DNA of 64,000 bases from Leptasterias polaris (Eukaryota; Echinodermata; Asteroidea; Forcipulatida; Asteriidae). Where the stretch lies: the NCBI GenBank assembly GCA_037783415.1, contig JAZGTN010000163.1, positions 248,001 to 312,000 on the forward strand, written 5' to 3'. Positions 34,200 through 45,761 of this stretch are shown piece after piece (the stretch's first letter is position 1; every line of letters starts with the position of its first letter). Both the position numbers and the translations under genes were made by a program. The notes under the pieces are model-generated. The model saw only the letters and a program-made list of their open reading frames with translations, made no database searches and had not been told where the DNA came from.

Positions 34200-35534
34200 A
34201 TGTCAGAATCGGTAACAGTCGACCAAAAAGTAGAAATATTGGATGAGGAGTCTGGAGTCTGGAGAGTTGGAACATGTTTGCAACTTTCCAGTGACGAGTA
34301 CCGTGTTCATTATGACGGATGGTCGAAGAGGTTTGATGAGACCGTGACAGTGAGTCGCGTCCGGTTACCCCAAACCAAGCCTAAAAGTAAACGAATCAAA
34401 CGCAAGCCATTTTGTTTCGGCGATGCTCAACATGCATTCGGATTAACTGTTAAACCGGCCTTCTTTGTGAAAGGCGACGTTTTTCACTTCCGAATAAACG
34501 ATCAAGTGTTAGAGGGTACTGTGATGATAAATGATCCATTTAATGAAAGCATCGAAGGAACATTTGAAGGCAGTAAGGAGATGAAGAATATCAAAGTATC
34601 CTACAGTGACGTATGTGTCCCATTAGAGAGTGATCTCAGTCGAAGCCCCGCCAAAGCAGAAAAGAAAAGAAAACGAAAAATTGACTTATGTAACACAATT
34701 AGTCAGGTAAAATCAACCAAACAAAAACGCTCGCGAAAACCGAAAATGCAGCAAAGTTTAGAATTTCTAGAACCCTTGGAAGTGCCCATTATAAACGTAA
34801 AACAAAGACAAATGTGTCAAGAAGTCACACAGTACATATGCGGTGATGGGATAATCAGTTGTGGTGACTTCTTGCCTTCAAGTGAAGAACACAAGTTTCA
34901 TTTTGTGAGTACCCTTACACTTGAACAGGACGGGAGGTGCAAGGCTTCTGGATTTGTTGTTCGATTACTCGCTACTAAAAACCTCGTACAATCTGGGAAA
35001 TTCAGCACTAACTTGACAGAAACGCAACGTTGCGTTTCGCTGCCCGTTAATTCTTACTGGCAAGAGCGGAGACGCTTTACCCAACTAGCTGCAGAGGAAC
35101 GTGTAAGAACATCCAATGAAAAGAGCCCATGTGATCTTGAGCAACGACGAGTGGTAATGCGGAGACAAATTAATAAACATTTGAAGGCAGGATTACATGG
35201 TAGAAAACACAATGTAAAGTTTTCTGTACCGTACAACAGTCGTGTTGACGCAGATATTCTGGGGCTTGACATCGGAAATGGATTCAGAGAAGAATATTCA
35301 CCTGAAAGTTTTGAAGAGCTGGATGGAGTCTTGGGCGGAAAATGGGATTATAAAACAAAGAAGGACAGCAATAAATATTCTTATGTTTCTCGTATAAGTT
35401 TCAGGCTCTTACCAAGTACTCAAGAGCTGGAGATAAATGCCAATATAGTGTTTACTTCTTTGTTTGACTGGCGTGAAGATTACAGAGCTGACACACTATG
35501 TGCACTAATTTATGCAAACACTCTGAAGGACTGA
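34200..35534 (+). CDS. Unrecognised single-exon gene with Tudor/MBT-like N-terminus
   Basis: 444 codons from the ATG downstream of the TATA/Inr pair. Residues about 8-60 (VEILDEESGVWRVGTCLQL, YRVHYDGWSKRFDE, then RLP) have the W-G-...-VHYDGWS-RFDE pattern of Tudor, MBT or chromo-barrel domains that bind methylated Lys/Arg or nucleic acid. A second beta-rich block follows (FFVKGDVFHFRINDQVLEG). Two basic clusters (KAEKKRKRK, KQKRSRKPK) suggest nuclear location. The C-terminal half (SYWQERRRFTQLAAEERVR; GGKWDYKTKK) matches no family I know. AATAAA lies at 36068. It sits 0.3 kb after the satellite. It could be an intronless host gene, a retrocopy or a transposon accessory ORF. Confidence 0.75.
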   Translation: MSESVTVDQKVEILDEESGVWRVGTCLQLSSDEYRVHYDGWSKRFDETVTVSRVRLPQTKPKSKRIKRKPFCFGDAQHAFGLTVKPAFFVKGDVFHFRINDQVLEGTVMINDPFNESIEGTFEGSKEMKNIKVSYSDVCVPLESDLSRSPAKAEKKRKRKIDLCNTISQVKSTKQKRSRKPKMQQSLEFLEPLEVPIINVKQRQMCQEVTQYICGDGIISCGDFLPSSEEHKFHFVSTLTLEQDGRCKASGFVVRLLATKNLVQSGKFSTNLTETQRCVSLPVNSYWQERRRFTQLAAEERVRTSNEKSPCDLEQRRVVMRRQINKHLKAGLHGRKHNVKFSVPYNSRVDADILGLDIGNGFREEYSPESFEELDGVLGGKWDYKTKKDSNKYSYVSRISFRLLPSTQELEINANIVFTSLFDWREDYRADTLCALIYANTLKD

Positions 35535-37858
35535 AAATGTTGACCGGCATAGAGTGTACTGTATGTACGGCGTTTCTCCCATTCGCGTAACGAGTCCACT
35601 CCATCGTGTTACACAATCCTCTACTTTATTCATGAAGAGGGGGTGGGGGGTCGCTTTTCCTCTTTTTCATTTTCTCTTTTGGGTTTTTATATTACCCATA
35701 TTTGTCTTCTTTTGTTAGAATAGTTTTGCTTCTGCTACTGGCTCGTCCAGGTTTTGTGGGATAGTGTTTTAAGACTTTTAATTGATGTTTACAATTTTAT
35801 TGTTGTTTTAGAAATTCTTAGATTACTTGGTTAATTACTAAGATAAATAATTGTATTCTGGCCTTAGCATTTTAAATTGTATCTCTTTGAAGCGCTTTGG
35901 GCGTCTTTAATTTTAGGCTGACCTCGGCATTATTTTCGTTGTTATTGTTATAATTACTTTTATTTCATCTTATCACATTATTATTATTGTTATTATTAGG
36001 CCCTATTATCTCAAAAAAGGGAAACAAAATGTAATTTTCCAATAATTCCATGTTCAATGTTTTCCTTAATAAATTATTTGTTTTGAAACAGGTTAAATCG
36101 TAATGCTTTCTGGGTTAGCTTGGGGAAAAGCGTGAAACTTTCATCTTCAATTCCTCCGCTATAATTTTCAACAAACACACAATACACTCCCTGTCAAGTG
36201 TAGAATTCTAATCCAGGTGTCACGTTTGTTTGAACCGTAACTACTTAACTACTTTGATCATGGAGGAATTGCCCCATGCTTTGACTGTGGTAAATTCAAT
36301 GAGCAGCACTGATTGACTTTCTCTTGAGAATTAGTACTGGTACGGACTTCAAAATCGCAAGCTTTCAAATCATTTCCCTGATGATTGCCAATCTCGAAGG
36401 CCTACTTGTCCTTGAACCCAAATTAGGGAGTTTAAAGTACTTGTCAAACAGTATTTTAACACATGATAAATGTTTTAAAAAAAAACTATTATTTCCGTTG
36501 AATATATTAAAATATTTAAATTTATTTCCCCATAACTGATAAGAAGTCTTGTGCGCTTCGACGACCGTTTGTTTGAGTCTATTTTTGATATATATTATAA
36601 TTCAACTTAAAATAGTGAATTATGCATTGTTTAGTGCCTTCAAATGAAATGAAATAAACAAGTCTTGAATGAATATAAGAAAATAAAAGGTACAAAAATA
36701 TAAATTGAACGCACAAAAAAAAATCCTGGATCGATGTAATTAAAATCTGCGGGAGTCCCATTATTGAACCATGATAATGAATGTGAATGCAATTTCGACA
36801 GGGGAAACATTTGTTTCATGAAAGACACGTACTGTTTGTATATGATACTGTACTGTTTATTGTTTTTTTTGCTTTAATTGCAATTTTACCTATTATTGTA
36901 TTTTACATGTTGATTACTCTTATATAACTAACACATGGGTTTGAAAAGAGTTAGAAAAGAAAGAGTAGTTCATTGCAGTTTTCACTCGCTATAAATAAGT
37001 ATGAGTCTTATATATTATAATACAATAAGCTTGTGCTTGAAAAACATAGATCTTGATTTGCCCTTTTGTTACCATTTCGACTTTTGTTGACAGAGCTCAC
37101 AGTATCTGTTATTTACATCAACAAAAATTTACGAAGGTTATTAAAATAAATTACTCCAAATGAAAACAAAGAGCTTTAAGTTTTATTTTTGTCCACGGTT
37201 CGCCATTCATAGTCAAGCTTGTAATGGTTAGATCTTTCTAATGTTTATGAACATCATTGATCTCTGTATATATCAATGATGGACAGATACCTCTGAAGTG
37301 CAATATATTTTTAGAGAAACAAAATATTTGTATTTGTAAAACACAGTCGCTGAGGTAAGGAAGGTATCTCAGTTATTGCATCCTGAGTGGCTTTGACATT
37401 AAATAAAAGATATTTTAATGAGCAACGGCATTGAACAAATTTGTGTACAATGAAATTTTGATGGAGATAATTGAGTTCGAAAACGTGAAATCAAACGGAT
37501 GTTTGTGTGTAAGAATGTGTGCCTGCGCCCGTGACCGGTCAAACAATTCGGTCACCAGTGGTTAGGTACAGTTCAATAATTTATGAGTGCTGTCAAAGTG
37601 GCTGACATTATGACCGTCCACTCAGCGAACAATCACTGACCACGTTATAAAAAAGTAACTTAATTTAGCAAAATAGGGGAAAACTCAAATTCTTCGTGAT
37701 TTTACACAAGATTTTCCGGAACTCGACGGCCTCAAATATGTGGTGTTGGGGGGGGGGGGGGGGGGGGGGCGGGGTTAGGGGGTGTGTTGTATCTCCTTCG
37801 TCACTCTTGTTAGGGCTTTTTAAAAAAAACTATATCATTGTATGTACATAGGTGGTAC
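35535..37858. other. 3' flank and intergenic
   Basis: AT-rich. AAGCGCTTTGGGC near 35890 resembles SINE 3' tails. A G run of about 23 lies at 37747-37769. No gene recognised. Confidence 0.4.
36068..36073 (+). terminator. Candidate polyadenylation signal
   Basis: AATAAA about 535 nt after the stop of the single-exon gene; the first clear hexamer downstream. Confidence 0.35.
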
Positions 37859-37865
37859 TATAAAA
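37859..37865 (+). promoter_or_regulatory. TATA box of the disrupted gene
   Basis: TATAAAAGG lies 43 nt before the in-frame ATG at 37902, leaving a very short leader. Confidence 0.45.
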
Positions 37866-37901
37866 GGAAAAGAAGGCAGACTATGTCCATACGAGATTAC
37901 A

Positions 37902-38120
37902 ATGAAGATGGATAACTTGCAAAAGGTGATTCTGCGGCTATTTAAGAACAATCCAAATGGTAAAATTTCCGTCAAGCACGCGCATACTAAAATCGAGGAA
38001 ATTGTTCCTAATGTTAGTATGCGGAAACGAGGTCAAATTCTCAGGAAATGTTTTGGGAAAAATCTCAGACGCAGCAAACCTGGGCCCACAAAAAACAACC
38101 CTTCAAGGCAATGGATGTAC
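37902..38120 (+). pseudogene. 5' coding part of a gene split by a Gypsy insertion
   Basis: From MKMDNLQKVILRLF to RQWMY the frame is open for 73 codons and stops at the LTR boundary. The sequence is basic and helical in character (SMRKRGQILRKCFGK) with no domain I can name. If the 8.3-kb insertion and one copy of GTAC are removed, the frame continues at 46383 (YGIDFRTPSENDD...) for about 20 more codons. It probably formed the N-terminus of the kinase gene whose remains follow at 46.4-47.9 kb. Confidence 0.65.
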
Positions 38121-38567
38121 TGTAAACCCTGAATCTAGCTATCATCACCATTAATTATTTTAATAATTATAGTTTCTAGAAAACCCCATTATCCCCAAAT
38201 TATCAAGCTTCCGTCCAGTTCCTTGACCAAGGACTCAACCCCATAAATCACCTACCAGTGGACTTGCACTGACCTCCACTAATAGCTGGTCAGTGACCAA
38301 GGCTTACCTATTCCCTATATAATGTCAATTGTTTCTAAATCTATTCACTCTCTGCTTTTCTGGTTAGCTCAGTGGGACATGCTTGTACACTGTGGCCCAA
38401 TCCAGTTTTCTCTAATTCTATCTACACTCTTCGTTCTGTACGAATTACCAGCCCAGGATAGAACAATAAATCGCCTGTATTCTATAGCCACTTCAAGAAC
38501 GTCTCTGTGTATCTTCTTTCTGCATCTATCGGCCAATACCCTGTAACATCGATGTTCACTTGTTACA
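38121..38567 (+). repeat. Gypsy 5' LTR
   Basis: Complete 447-bp LTR bounded by TGTAAACC and TTGTTACA. It is almost identical to the 3' copy over 420 bp, so insertion was recent. Confidence 0.9.
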
Positions 38568-39893
38568 TTTGGTAGCAGCGGTTTCTTACCTGCCCGACAC
38601 CATCGAATGAGCCTACCATTTTCTAACACTTATTTTCTTCACCGACTGTCTTCGCAAGAGCCAGTGGATAGAAAAACTCTCCTCCTGCTGTTCTCTCAGT
38701 ATCTTCGCTAGGTTTTCCCATTGTGCAACCGGACTACAACCCCCGCTCTCTGGATTCACTTCAAATATCTGACACCGTCGCTTAGACTGTTTTCATTGTC
38801 ACTTTTAAGCTGACATTTTAGCCCATCCTGCTCATCTTCAGTACCCTGTTTTGCTCGTCTTCACTTGTCTTTTGGAGCTGTTCCTGCGTCCATTGTCTTC
38901 ACCATCTATAACAAGGCCGTGCTTCCACCTGGACAGACATCCATTGGTCCCAGATTGGTTGCTGCCGCCTTCGCTGAATTTCTTCTAGCTGCTCTTCGCT
39001 TCTGTCTCAGTGTTCTTCATTTCCTGTTGCAGTGTTCCAGCCCTGAAGTGTTCTTCGTGTGAACTGTTCCTGTTCTTTTCTTCAGACTTTACCTGCCAGT
39101 TTGACTCTTCATTTCTTCGGACTTCCCGGAACGCCTTCTTTTTGGAGTGGACGTTTTCGTCTTCTTTAACTATTTTCCTTGTCCTGCAGTAGCCAGCACG
39201 CTCTTCAGCACTCCACCGCTCTGCAGCCCAAGCTGACATCTTACACAGCACGTTTTTCAAATTTTACGTGTTTTTGCAGTGTTTCTTCTCCCGATCTTCG
39301 GTATCCTGTTTTCCTGTTCTCCGCTCCTGACTCCAGACTTTTGCTTTCTTCGTTACCTTCACTTGCTCCCCTCTGCACCGTCTAGACTGTACTTTCAAGT
39401 GGAGCTTTGGCCCAGTTTTCCGGATTTTCCTGCTCGTTTCTTCGGACGTTTTCCACTGACAAAGTAACTCTTTCGGCTGTTGTATACCGGCCTTTCCGCT
39501 CCACCCCATGCAGGCAACGCAAGTTCCATTATTTTTTTATATTCTAATACTGTCATTGTCAAATTTTTGCATTTTTGATGTGTGTTCTTTATAAGTTGTT
39601 CGTTTATACTACTATAGTTCATCACCAATTCTATTATAGTACTTTGTATTTGTAGTAGGTCCTTTTACTTTTTGGTCTGCTACTCGTCTGCTCTTTACCT
39701 AGTTGACTATCCTTTTAACAAATTTGATTTGTATGTGTAGTTTTATTTTTTTTGGCTTTATTATTGCAATTTTTTTTTTCCCCTTCATATTTTGGCCATT
39801 CACATGTTTTAATTGTTTCCGCTCAGTTCCTGTTGATTTCTTATTATTGTACTATTTATCGCAATATTCAATCGTTCATTTGTTACCTTCTGC

Positions 39894-40028
39894 TTGGTCA
39901 TGTCTCCGCCACCCAGCCCACCCACTAGCTCCACCCTGCCCGCTGCTCCTCAGCTTCCTTACATCAAGGCAGACCTCCCGGCCCCTTTTACCGGTGATGG
40001 AAAGGAAGAGTTTAAGTTATGGTGCCGG
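39894..40028 (+). pseudogene. Gypsy gag N-terminal fragment
   Basis: Begins MSPPPSPPTSSTLPAAPQLP and runs to FTGDGKEEFKLW, the usual start of a Gypsy gag. It breaks off where pol sequence begins in another frame, marking the first internal deletion. Confidence 0.7.
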
Positions 40029-40032
40029 CGGA

Positions 40033-40620
40033 CAAGTTTTAGCTCGTTTTCAGGCAGCCAATCTCAAACTCGAACCAAGCAAATGTCACTTCCTCCAAAC
40101 GACAGTTTCCTTCCTGGGACATGTCGTCAGTAAAGATGGAGTCCTCCCTGACCTATCTAACACTGACCGGGTTCATACATGGCCCCGTCCACGCAATCCC
40201 ACAGAGGTTCGGTCATTTCTTGGCCTCTGTTCTTATTATCGGCGTTTCGTTAAAAACTTCGCCCATATTGCCACACCTCTCCACCGTCTCACTCAAAAAG
40301 GTGTTCCATATAATTGGGATCTCGAGTGTGACAATGCATTTACCTCCCTCCGTGATGCATTAACCCATCCACCCATTATGCCATACCCAGACAGTACAAA
40401 GCCGTTCATTCTTTTCACTGATGCTTTATCTGGCATGCTCAACATTCACTATCATGACCGACCATAAACCCCTAGTTGGTTTGCGGAAACTAACTGTCAA
40501 TAATGACTGCACTGGCCGTCGGTCCCGTTGGGCTCTTGAACTTGACCCCTATGACTGGCTCATCATTCATCGTGATGGTGCCCGCCATGCCAATGCAGAT
40601 GCTCTTTCCCGTCGACCCCC
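40033..40620 (+). pseudogene. Gypsy pol remnant: RT end and RNase H
   Basis: Contains the RT thumb/connection region (HFLQTTVSFLGHVVSKDGV; EVRSFLGLCSYYRRFVKNFA) and the RNase H start (PFILFTDALSG). After a second deletion and frame change comes the RNase H end (IMTDHKPLVG; HANADALSRRPP). The catalytic RT palm and integrase are missing. Confidence 0.85.
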
Positions 40621-40985
40621 AATTGTTGACAAGCTTGGCACACAGGATAAATCAATTTCCAGTTGCCCCACCCCCTCAACTCACCATACCACCCCCATAG
40701 TATTATTTTTGCCTTCATTCCAGTATGCAGCTTTATTCATGTTGCCATGTTAGTTATGAATTGTATTGGAACAATGCCCTGTTATTTTAGCTATAATGTA
40801 CTAACTTGCTGGTATATTGTCTTTTATCTTCGGTTGATTTCTCGTTTACTAAATACATGCTTATTTTAATGACATTATTACAGTTACCCCATTGATTTTC
40901 CCCCCAATTGTTTTTGGTTGTTATGCCCTTGTTTAATTTTGACACTTTGAAAATGAGGACATTTTCTTTCCCCAGATAAAAGTAA

Positions 40986-41406
40986 TGTAAACCCTGAATC
41001 TAGCTATCATCACCATTAATTATTTTAATAATTATAGTTTCTAGAAAACCCCATTATCCCCAATTATCAAGCTTCCGTCCAGTTCCTTGACCAAGGACTC
41101 AACCCCATAAATCACCTACCAGTGGACTTGCACTGACCTCCACTAATAGCTGGTCAGTGACCAAGGCTTACCTATTCCCTATATAATGTCAATTGTTTCT
41201 AAATCTATTCACTCTCTGCTTTTCTGGTTAGCTCAGTGGGACATGCTTGTACACTGTGGCCCAATCCAGTTTTCTCTAATTCTATCTACACTCTTCGTTC
41301 TGTACGAATTACCAGCCCAGGATAGAACAATAAATCGCCTGTATTCTATAGCCACTTCAAGAACGTCTCTGTGTATCTTCTTTCTGCATCTATCGGCCAA
41401 TACCCT
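40986..41406 (+). repeat. Gypsy 3' LTR, main part
   Basis: Matches 38121 onward to CCAATACCCT, where the 5-kb insertion starts. The last 15 bp (TGTTCACTTGTTACA) reappear at 46364-46378. About 11 bp present in the 5' LTR at this point are missing. Confidence 0.9.
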
Positions 41407-42029
41407 CCCAGCTAGCCAATTAACGTTAAAAAAACGTTTGCATTTGGTCAAAAAAACGTTTCAATATTACGTTTTAAAAACGTATTTCTGTGGAGTTTTT
41501 TATGGGTTTTAAAAACGTTTCCATGTAACGTTTTAAAAACGTGAATATAACGTGAAAATAACTAGGCCTATGTTTAATTTCTTTAATCTTGTATGATGTT
41601 TCGAATACGTTTTAAAAACATTTTTAACACGTTTAAATGGGGTTTTTCATACGTTCTAGTAACGTTTCCATGTAACGTTTTAAAAACGTGAATATAACGT
41701 GAAAATAACTATGTTTATTTTTTTTAGTCTTGTAAGATGTTTCAAAAACGTTTTAAAATCATATTATAAACGTTTAAAAAGGGTTTTTTATACGTTACTC
41801 ACAACCTATTAAAAACCTCTTAGTGACGTGAAAATAACTTATTGGTCTTTGCTTGAAAGACTTTCACTGTTTACTCGTTTTTATGTTTAACTAAGGTTTT
41901 GATGTAGCTTTTTTTTTAATTGGGAACTTAGTGTTTTAAAATGTTGACAAATCGTTACATTACTCAAGACAGAGTAAATAATCACTTCACAAGACTGAAT
42001 TTGTGCATGCTATTCATTTATTTTCCCAC

Positions 42030-42200
42030 CAAATGATACAAATAGACAACCTTGAAAAAGTTCAATGGAGAGCAGCCAGATTTGTAAAAAGCGATTACCG
42101 TAAGACCAGTAGTGTAACTGAAATGCTACAGGACCTCAAATGGGGTACTCCTTGTATCCAAAACAATACCAATCTTGAACTCACTCCCGCCACAAGTTTA
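42030..42200 (+). mobile_element. LINE reverse-transcriptase C-terminal scrap
   Basis: QIDNLEKVQWRAARFVKSDY followed by RKTSSVTEMLQDLKW is the motif at the end of many LINE ORF2 proteins. Only about 55 codons remain. Confidence 0.65.
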
Positions 42201-42525
42201 ATCAGCCCCTGACGCCTATAATTTAAAGTGACTCCTTGACAAAAATTAATTTTAAGTAGGAGCTTGTGTGCATGCATGAGTGTGTGCACGTTTATAGCCC
42301 AGTGGCGGCGGTTTGTGCAGTAAGGACAAGACAAGTTTATTGTGTATACTTATGGCAATTGTGATAAAACTAAATGACAATAAAGTTCCTTTTAGTTTCA
42401 AAAATCAATGTAAACAGCGAGCATTAAAAAAATGCACATTGCGGGTGCGATCGTGTAAACACATTATCCGCATGGTGCTGTTTGATCAGTGTGCTGGTTT
42501 CCATAGCAGTGTGGTTTGTTATAAG

Positions 42526-42880
42526 TTAAAGGGACACGTTGCCTTGGATTAATTGGACGAGTTGGTCTATAAAAAGCGTTTGTAACCGTTTGTTATAAAA
42601 TGCATATGGTTAGAAAAACGTTTAAAAAGTAGAATATAATGATCCACACAAATATGCCTCGAAATTGCGTGGTTTTCCTTTTACTTTGCGAACTGTCGGC
42701 CATCCGACCGTGTTAGTTTACGATGTAAAAGGAAAACCACGCAATTTCGTGGCATATTTGTGTGGATCATTATATTCTACTTTTTAAACATCTTTCTAAC
42801 CATATGCATTTTATAACAAACGGTTACAAACGCTTTTTATTAGACCAACTCGCCCGATCCAAGGCAACGTGTCCCTTTAA
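42526..42880. mobile_element. TTAA hairpin MITE, 355 bp
   Basis: TTAA flanks at 42526-42529 and 42877-42880. The termini AGGGACACGTTGCCTTGGAT and inverse continue into arms of about 160 bp that are almost fully complementary around a short centre near 42700. No coding capacity. TTAA duplication points to a piggyBac- or Kolobok-type transposase in trans. Confidence 0.9.
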
Positions 42881-42970
42881 CAACGCTTTGCTGCTGTACT
42901 AAAGGTGTGGGGGAGTTGTTGAATGTCAACTCCCCATATATTGAGCACTGTGGCAATAGCAAAGCGTTGT
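42881..42970. repeat. 90-bp inverted-repeat segment next to the MITE
   Basis: CAACGCTTTGCT and its inverse AGCAAAGCGTTG bound 90 bp with an inner hairpin (GGGGAGTTG...CAACTCCCC). It directly abuts the TTAA of the MITE. Confidence 0.6.
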
Positions 42971-43118
42971 TATTTGAGATAAACCACGCCACTAGAAAAA
43001 CCAGCATGCCAGTCAAATGGCACAACACAAAAGTGTTGTTGCACTATACACGAATGGAATAATTGGAATGATCGACTTTTGAAACTAAAAGGATTGTGCT
43101 TGTTAATTTAAACGGGTT

Positions 43119-43181
43119 TTAATCATCTTCTTCGACATCTGGTGCACTACCGACATCTCCGCCATCGTTTTCTTCAACTTC
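43119..43181 (-). CDS. Acidic terminal exon, possible transposon gene
   Basis: On the minus strand an AG acceptor (TTTTACAG) precedes 20 codons rich in Glu/Asp (EVEENDGGDVGSAPDVEEDD) and a TAA. Similar acidic patches occur on the same strand near 44440-44470 (ITSEEDADSK) and 44900-44930 (EDIDSDADGESE), suggesting small exons of one gene inside the 5-kb element. Function unknown. Confidence 0.3.
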   Translation of the reverse strand, partial: EVEENDGGDVGSAPDVEEDD

Positions 43182-45246
43182 CTGTAAAATGATCCATTCA
43201 TTAACATAGATTAAGGTGTGGCCAAAAGAAAGTAAATAAAATATACTGTTAATTTATCAATCAATTTTTGGGGGACACCTTTCACCCATTTCAGTCTTCT
43301 CAGGTGAAGCAGCTCACTATAGCGAGTATCAATATTCAGAACTTGACCATATCGTTAAAAGTTGTTGTTGTTCCGAAATAAAGAAAATCAAAGTATTTAA
43401 TCTATTCAGGCTTTTTACATTTCTTAACAGTCATGGTTAAGGATTTATTACAATTATGAACATGAATGTGCCTTCCTTCTTCAAAGTTCAATTTATAATC
43501 CATAAATTGTCCTTTATGTTGTATTTATACAGCTAGCTTTGGCATGGGGCGATCATATTATGAACGTCATATTAGGCATGTTCGGTACTTATTTTGGTAT
43601 GAAATAGAAAGAAGATTATCATAACTTATCCACTGGTACCGAAATCATATGTATTGGAAGAGAAATCTTGTGAGAGGTGGCGGAGGGATAGGGCGTTGTG
43701 TTGCATGTTCCCCGAAAATGACCCCGGTAGAGGAGGGTTATAATAATAGACTGAAAAGGCAACTATATTGTGTATAAAAATGAAATTATTGCATTCACTG
43801 GGTGTCATCATTCCAGTCTTGAAACATAAAGAATAAAAAAGGCTTATAACAATTGGGTTATTTGATTAAAGTACAGGTAATAATGTCCACTGATTGCATG
43901 GATAGAAGGACACTTACTGTCAGTGTTCTGGCCTCGATGGTGATGGCGTGGTTCCTGAGTGGGCACGTCTTAGCTGAGTACTTGATGACGTGGTGGAGGC
44001 GAAGAAATCTTGCCGTTCAAATGAGCGTGATGATGAGGTGGAAGCAACTGAGTGTAAAACAAGGGTTGTATAATACACAGAAAAGACAATTATTGTTGTG
44101 TATAAAACAAAATTATTGCATTTACTGGACGTCATTCAGGGCTCAAATTAACTAAAGGCAAATGACTTCCATGTCCCACCTAATTGCCTAGCCCTCAATT
44201 TCTGGCTTGTTTTTACTCCATTCAAAAGCACCTAATTGCTTTCTAGAAAGTTGGTGCCCCTTTCAAATTGCCTTAAATTGCAGTGCCCTCTTCATTTCTT
44301 AATTGTTGAGGCCTGGTTTCATTACTCCCGTCCGTTAATCGTACATGATCAAAAAAGGCTTATACAAACATAAAGGTTACTTTATATAAATCGGGTATGT
44401 CTCCTGATTGAGGCACGTATGTGATTGCATGGATAATGGAACTTACTGTCAGCGTCTTCCTCGCTGGTGATGGGGCAGTTGGCAAGTTGATTTGGTACAT
44501 CAGCCACATAGGCCTACTGGGTCGCGATTTCTATTGCGATTGCAATAGCTTTCTTGGACTACAGTTCGGCTTCTGTGTTAGTTGTTGGCACTGAATAAAT
44601 ACAAAAACAAAAAACACATTACATATAATGAAACCAACAATCTGAGCAATGGAAAATATTTAAGATAATAATAATAGAGGGTGTGTAGGGGCAATTTGCT
44701 ATTTTTGGGGGGAGTCTTCTCGTCTCCTGTGTATGCCCTAATCATGTGTGTCAATGTGACATGCGTCCCAAATTGCATTATCAGAACTAGGCCATCATGT
44801 ATCTACCAGACCACTGATAATTAAAACTTCCATGAATTTGGAGGGAAACAAGTATGCATGTGATATTGATATTGTTTGTCCTTATCCATAATCACCTTCT
44901 GATTCCCCATCAGCGTCACTATCGATATCCTCAACAAAAAAAGAAAAGAAAACATATGTGCTAGCAATACTAATAGTACTAAACTTGCCTTCAAAATTTA
45001 AACCAAATATTGTTAAAAACAGTGCAAATAGGAAAACAATGTGGTCAGAGTTCATATGTTAGTAATTATTTAAGTATTGCCTCTGTGATCCATGGAGTGG
45101 ATGTCACATTGTGTTATATTTTGTGAGCAAGAGAAAATATGGAACATTGACAATATTCTGTTAAAGTACATGTTATTGTTACTGAATATAGTTTGGTCTA
45201 CTTACCATTACCAATGACCAAGCCAACCTCCTCCGGTCCGCCATTA

Positions 45247-45248
<2 letters not shown>
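43182..45248. other. Interior of the 5-kb element
   Basis: A scaffold of AT-rich sequence around the acidic exon-like patches. No transposase motif recognised on either strand. Confidence 0.4.
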
Positions 45249-45279
<31 letters not shown>

Positions 45280-45280
45280 A
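45249..45280. repeat. (AGCC)n microsatellite
   Basis: Eight CAGC/AGCC units. Confidence 0.9.
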
Positions 45281-45730
45281 TGGGTAAAGTAGATGGATGC
45301 ATGTTGAATGCAAGTGTTAAAAACGACCAGCAAACAATAACTTTCTCATGCCGTAGATCATTCCATCATTCATAGAGGAGGGAAAACTTATGTATCTCCA
45401 GTATACAACAATGTCCAGTACATGATTTACTTTCAAAGCTTTGAAATACACTTGAAACTGTTCATGCAGCAGTAGGCCTACATGTACAATTGCCAAGTGG
45501 ATTATCCTTCACTGGTAGAGATCACTAACCGTTTGATTCAAATTGCTACATAGTCGATTCACCTGTAATTCGACCCTTTTGACCTGACCCAATACACTAT
45601 GCACTACATGTACATGTACCTGCATAGAGGTTCAGTCAGTCAGTGCGCACTGTTAGCATGACCTGTGACCTGGCCCCAAGGATGATGAAAGACGCTGTTG
45701 TGATATCTTGGAAGGTAGTGCATAATACAG

Positions 45731-45761
45731 TGTACAATGTACATGTAATGTACATTGTACA
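45731..45761. repeat. Perfect 14-bp-arm palindrome
   Basis: TGTACAATGTACAT and its exact complement are separated by 3 bp. Confidence 0.85.

Noticed and set aside
39703..40032. Hydrophobic N-terminus fused to Gypsy pol
   Set aside because: Chance open frame across non-coding and gag sequence before the internal deletion junction.
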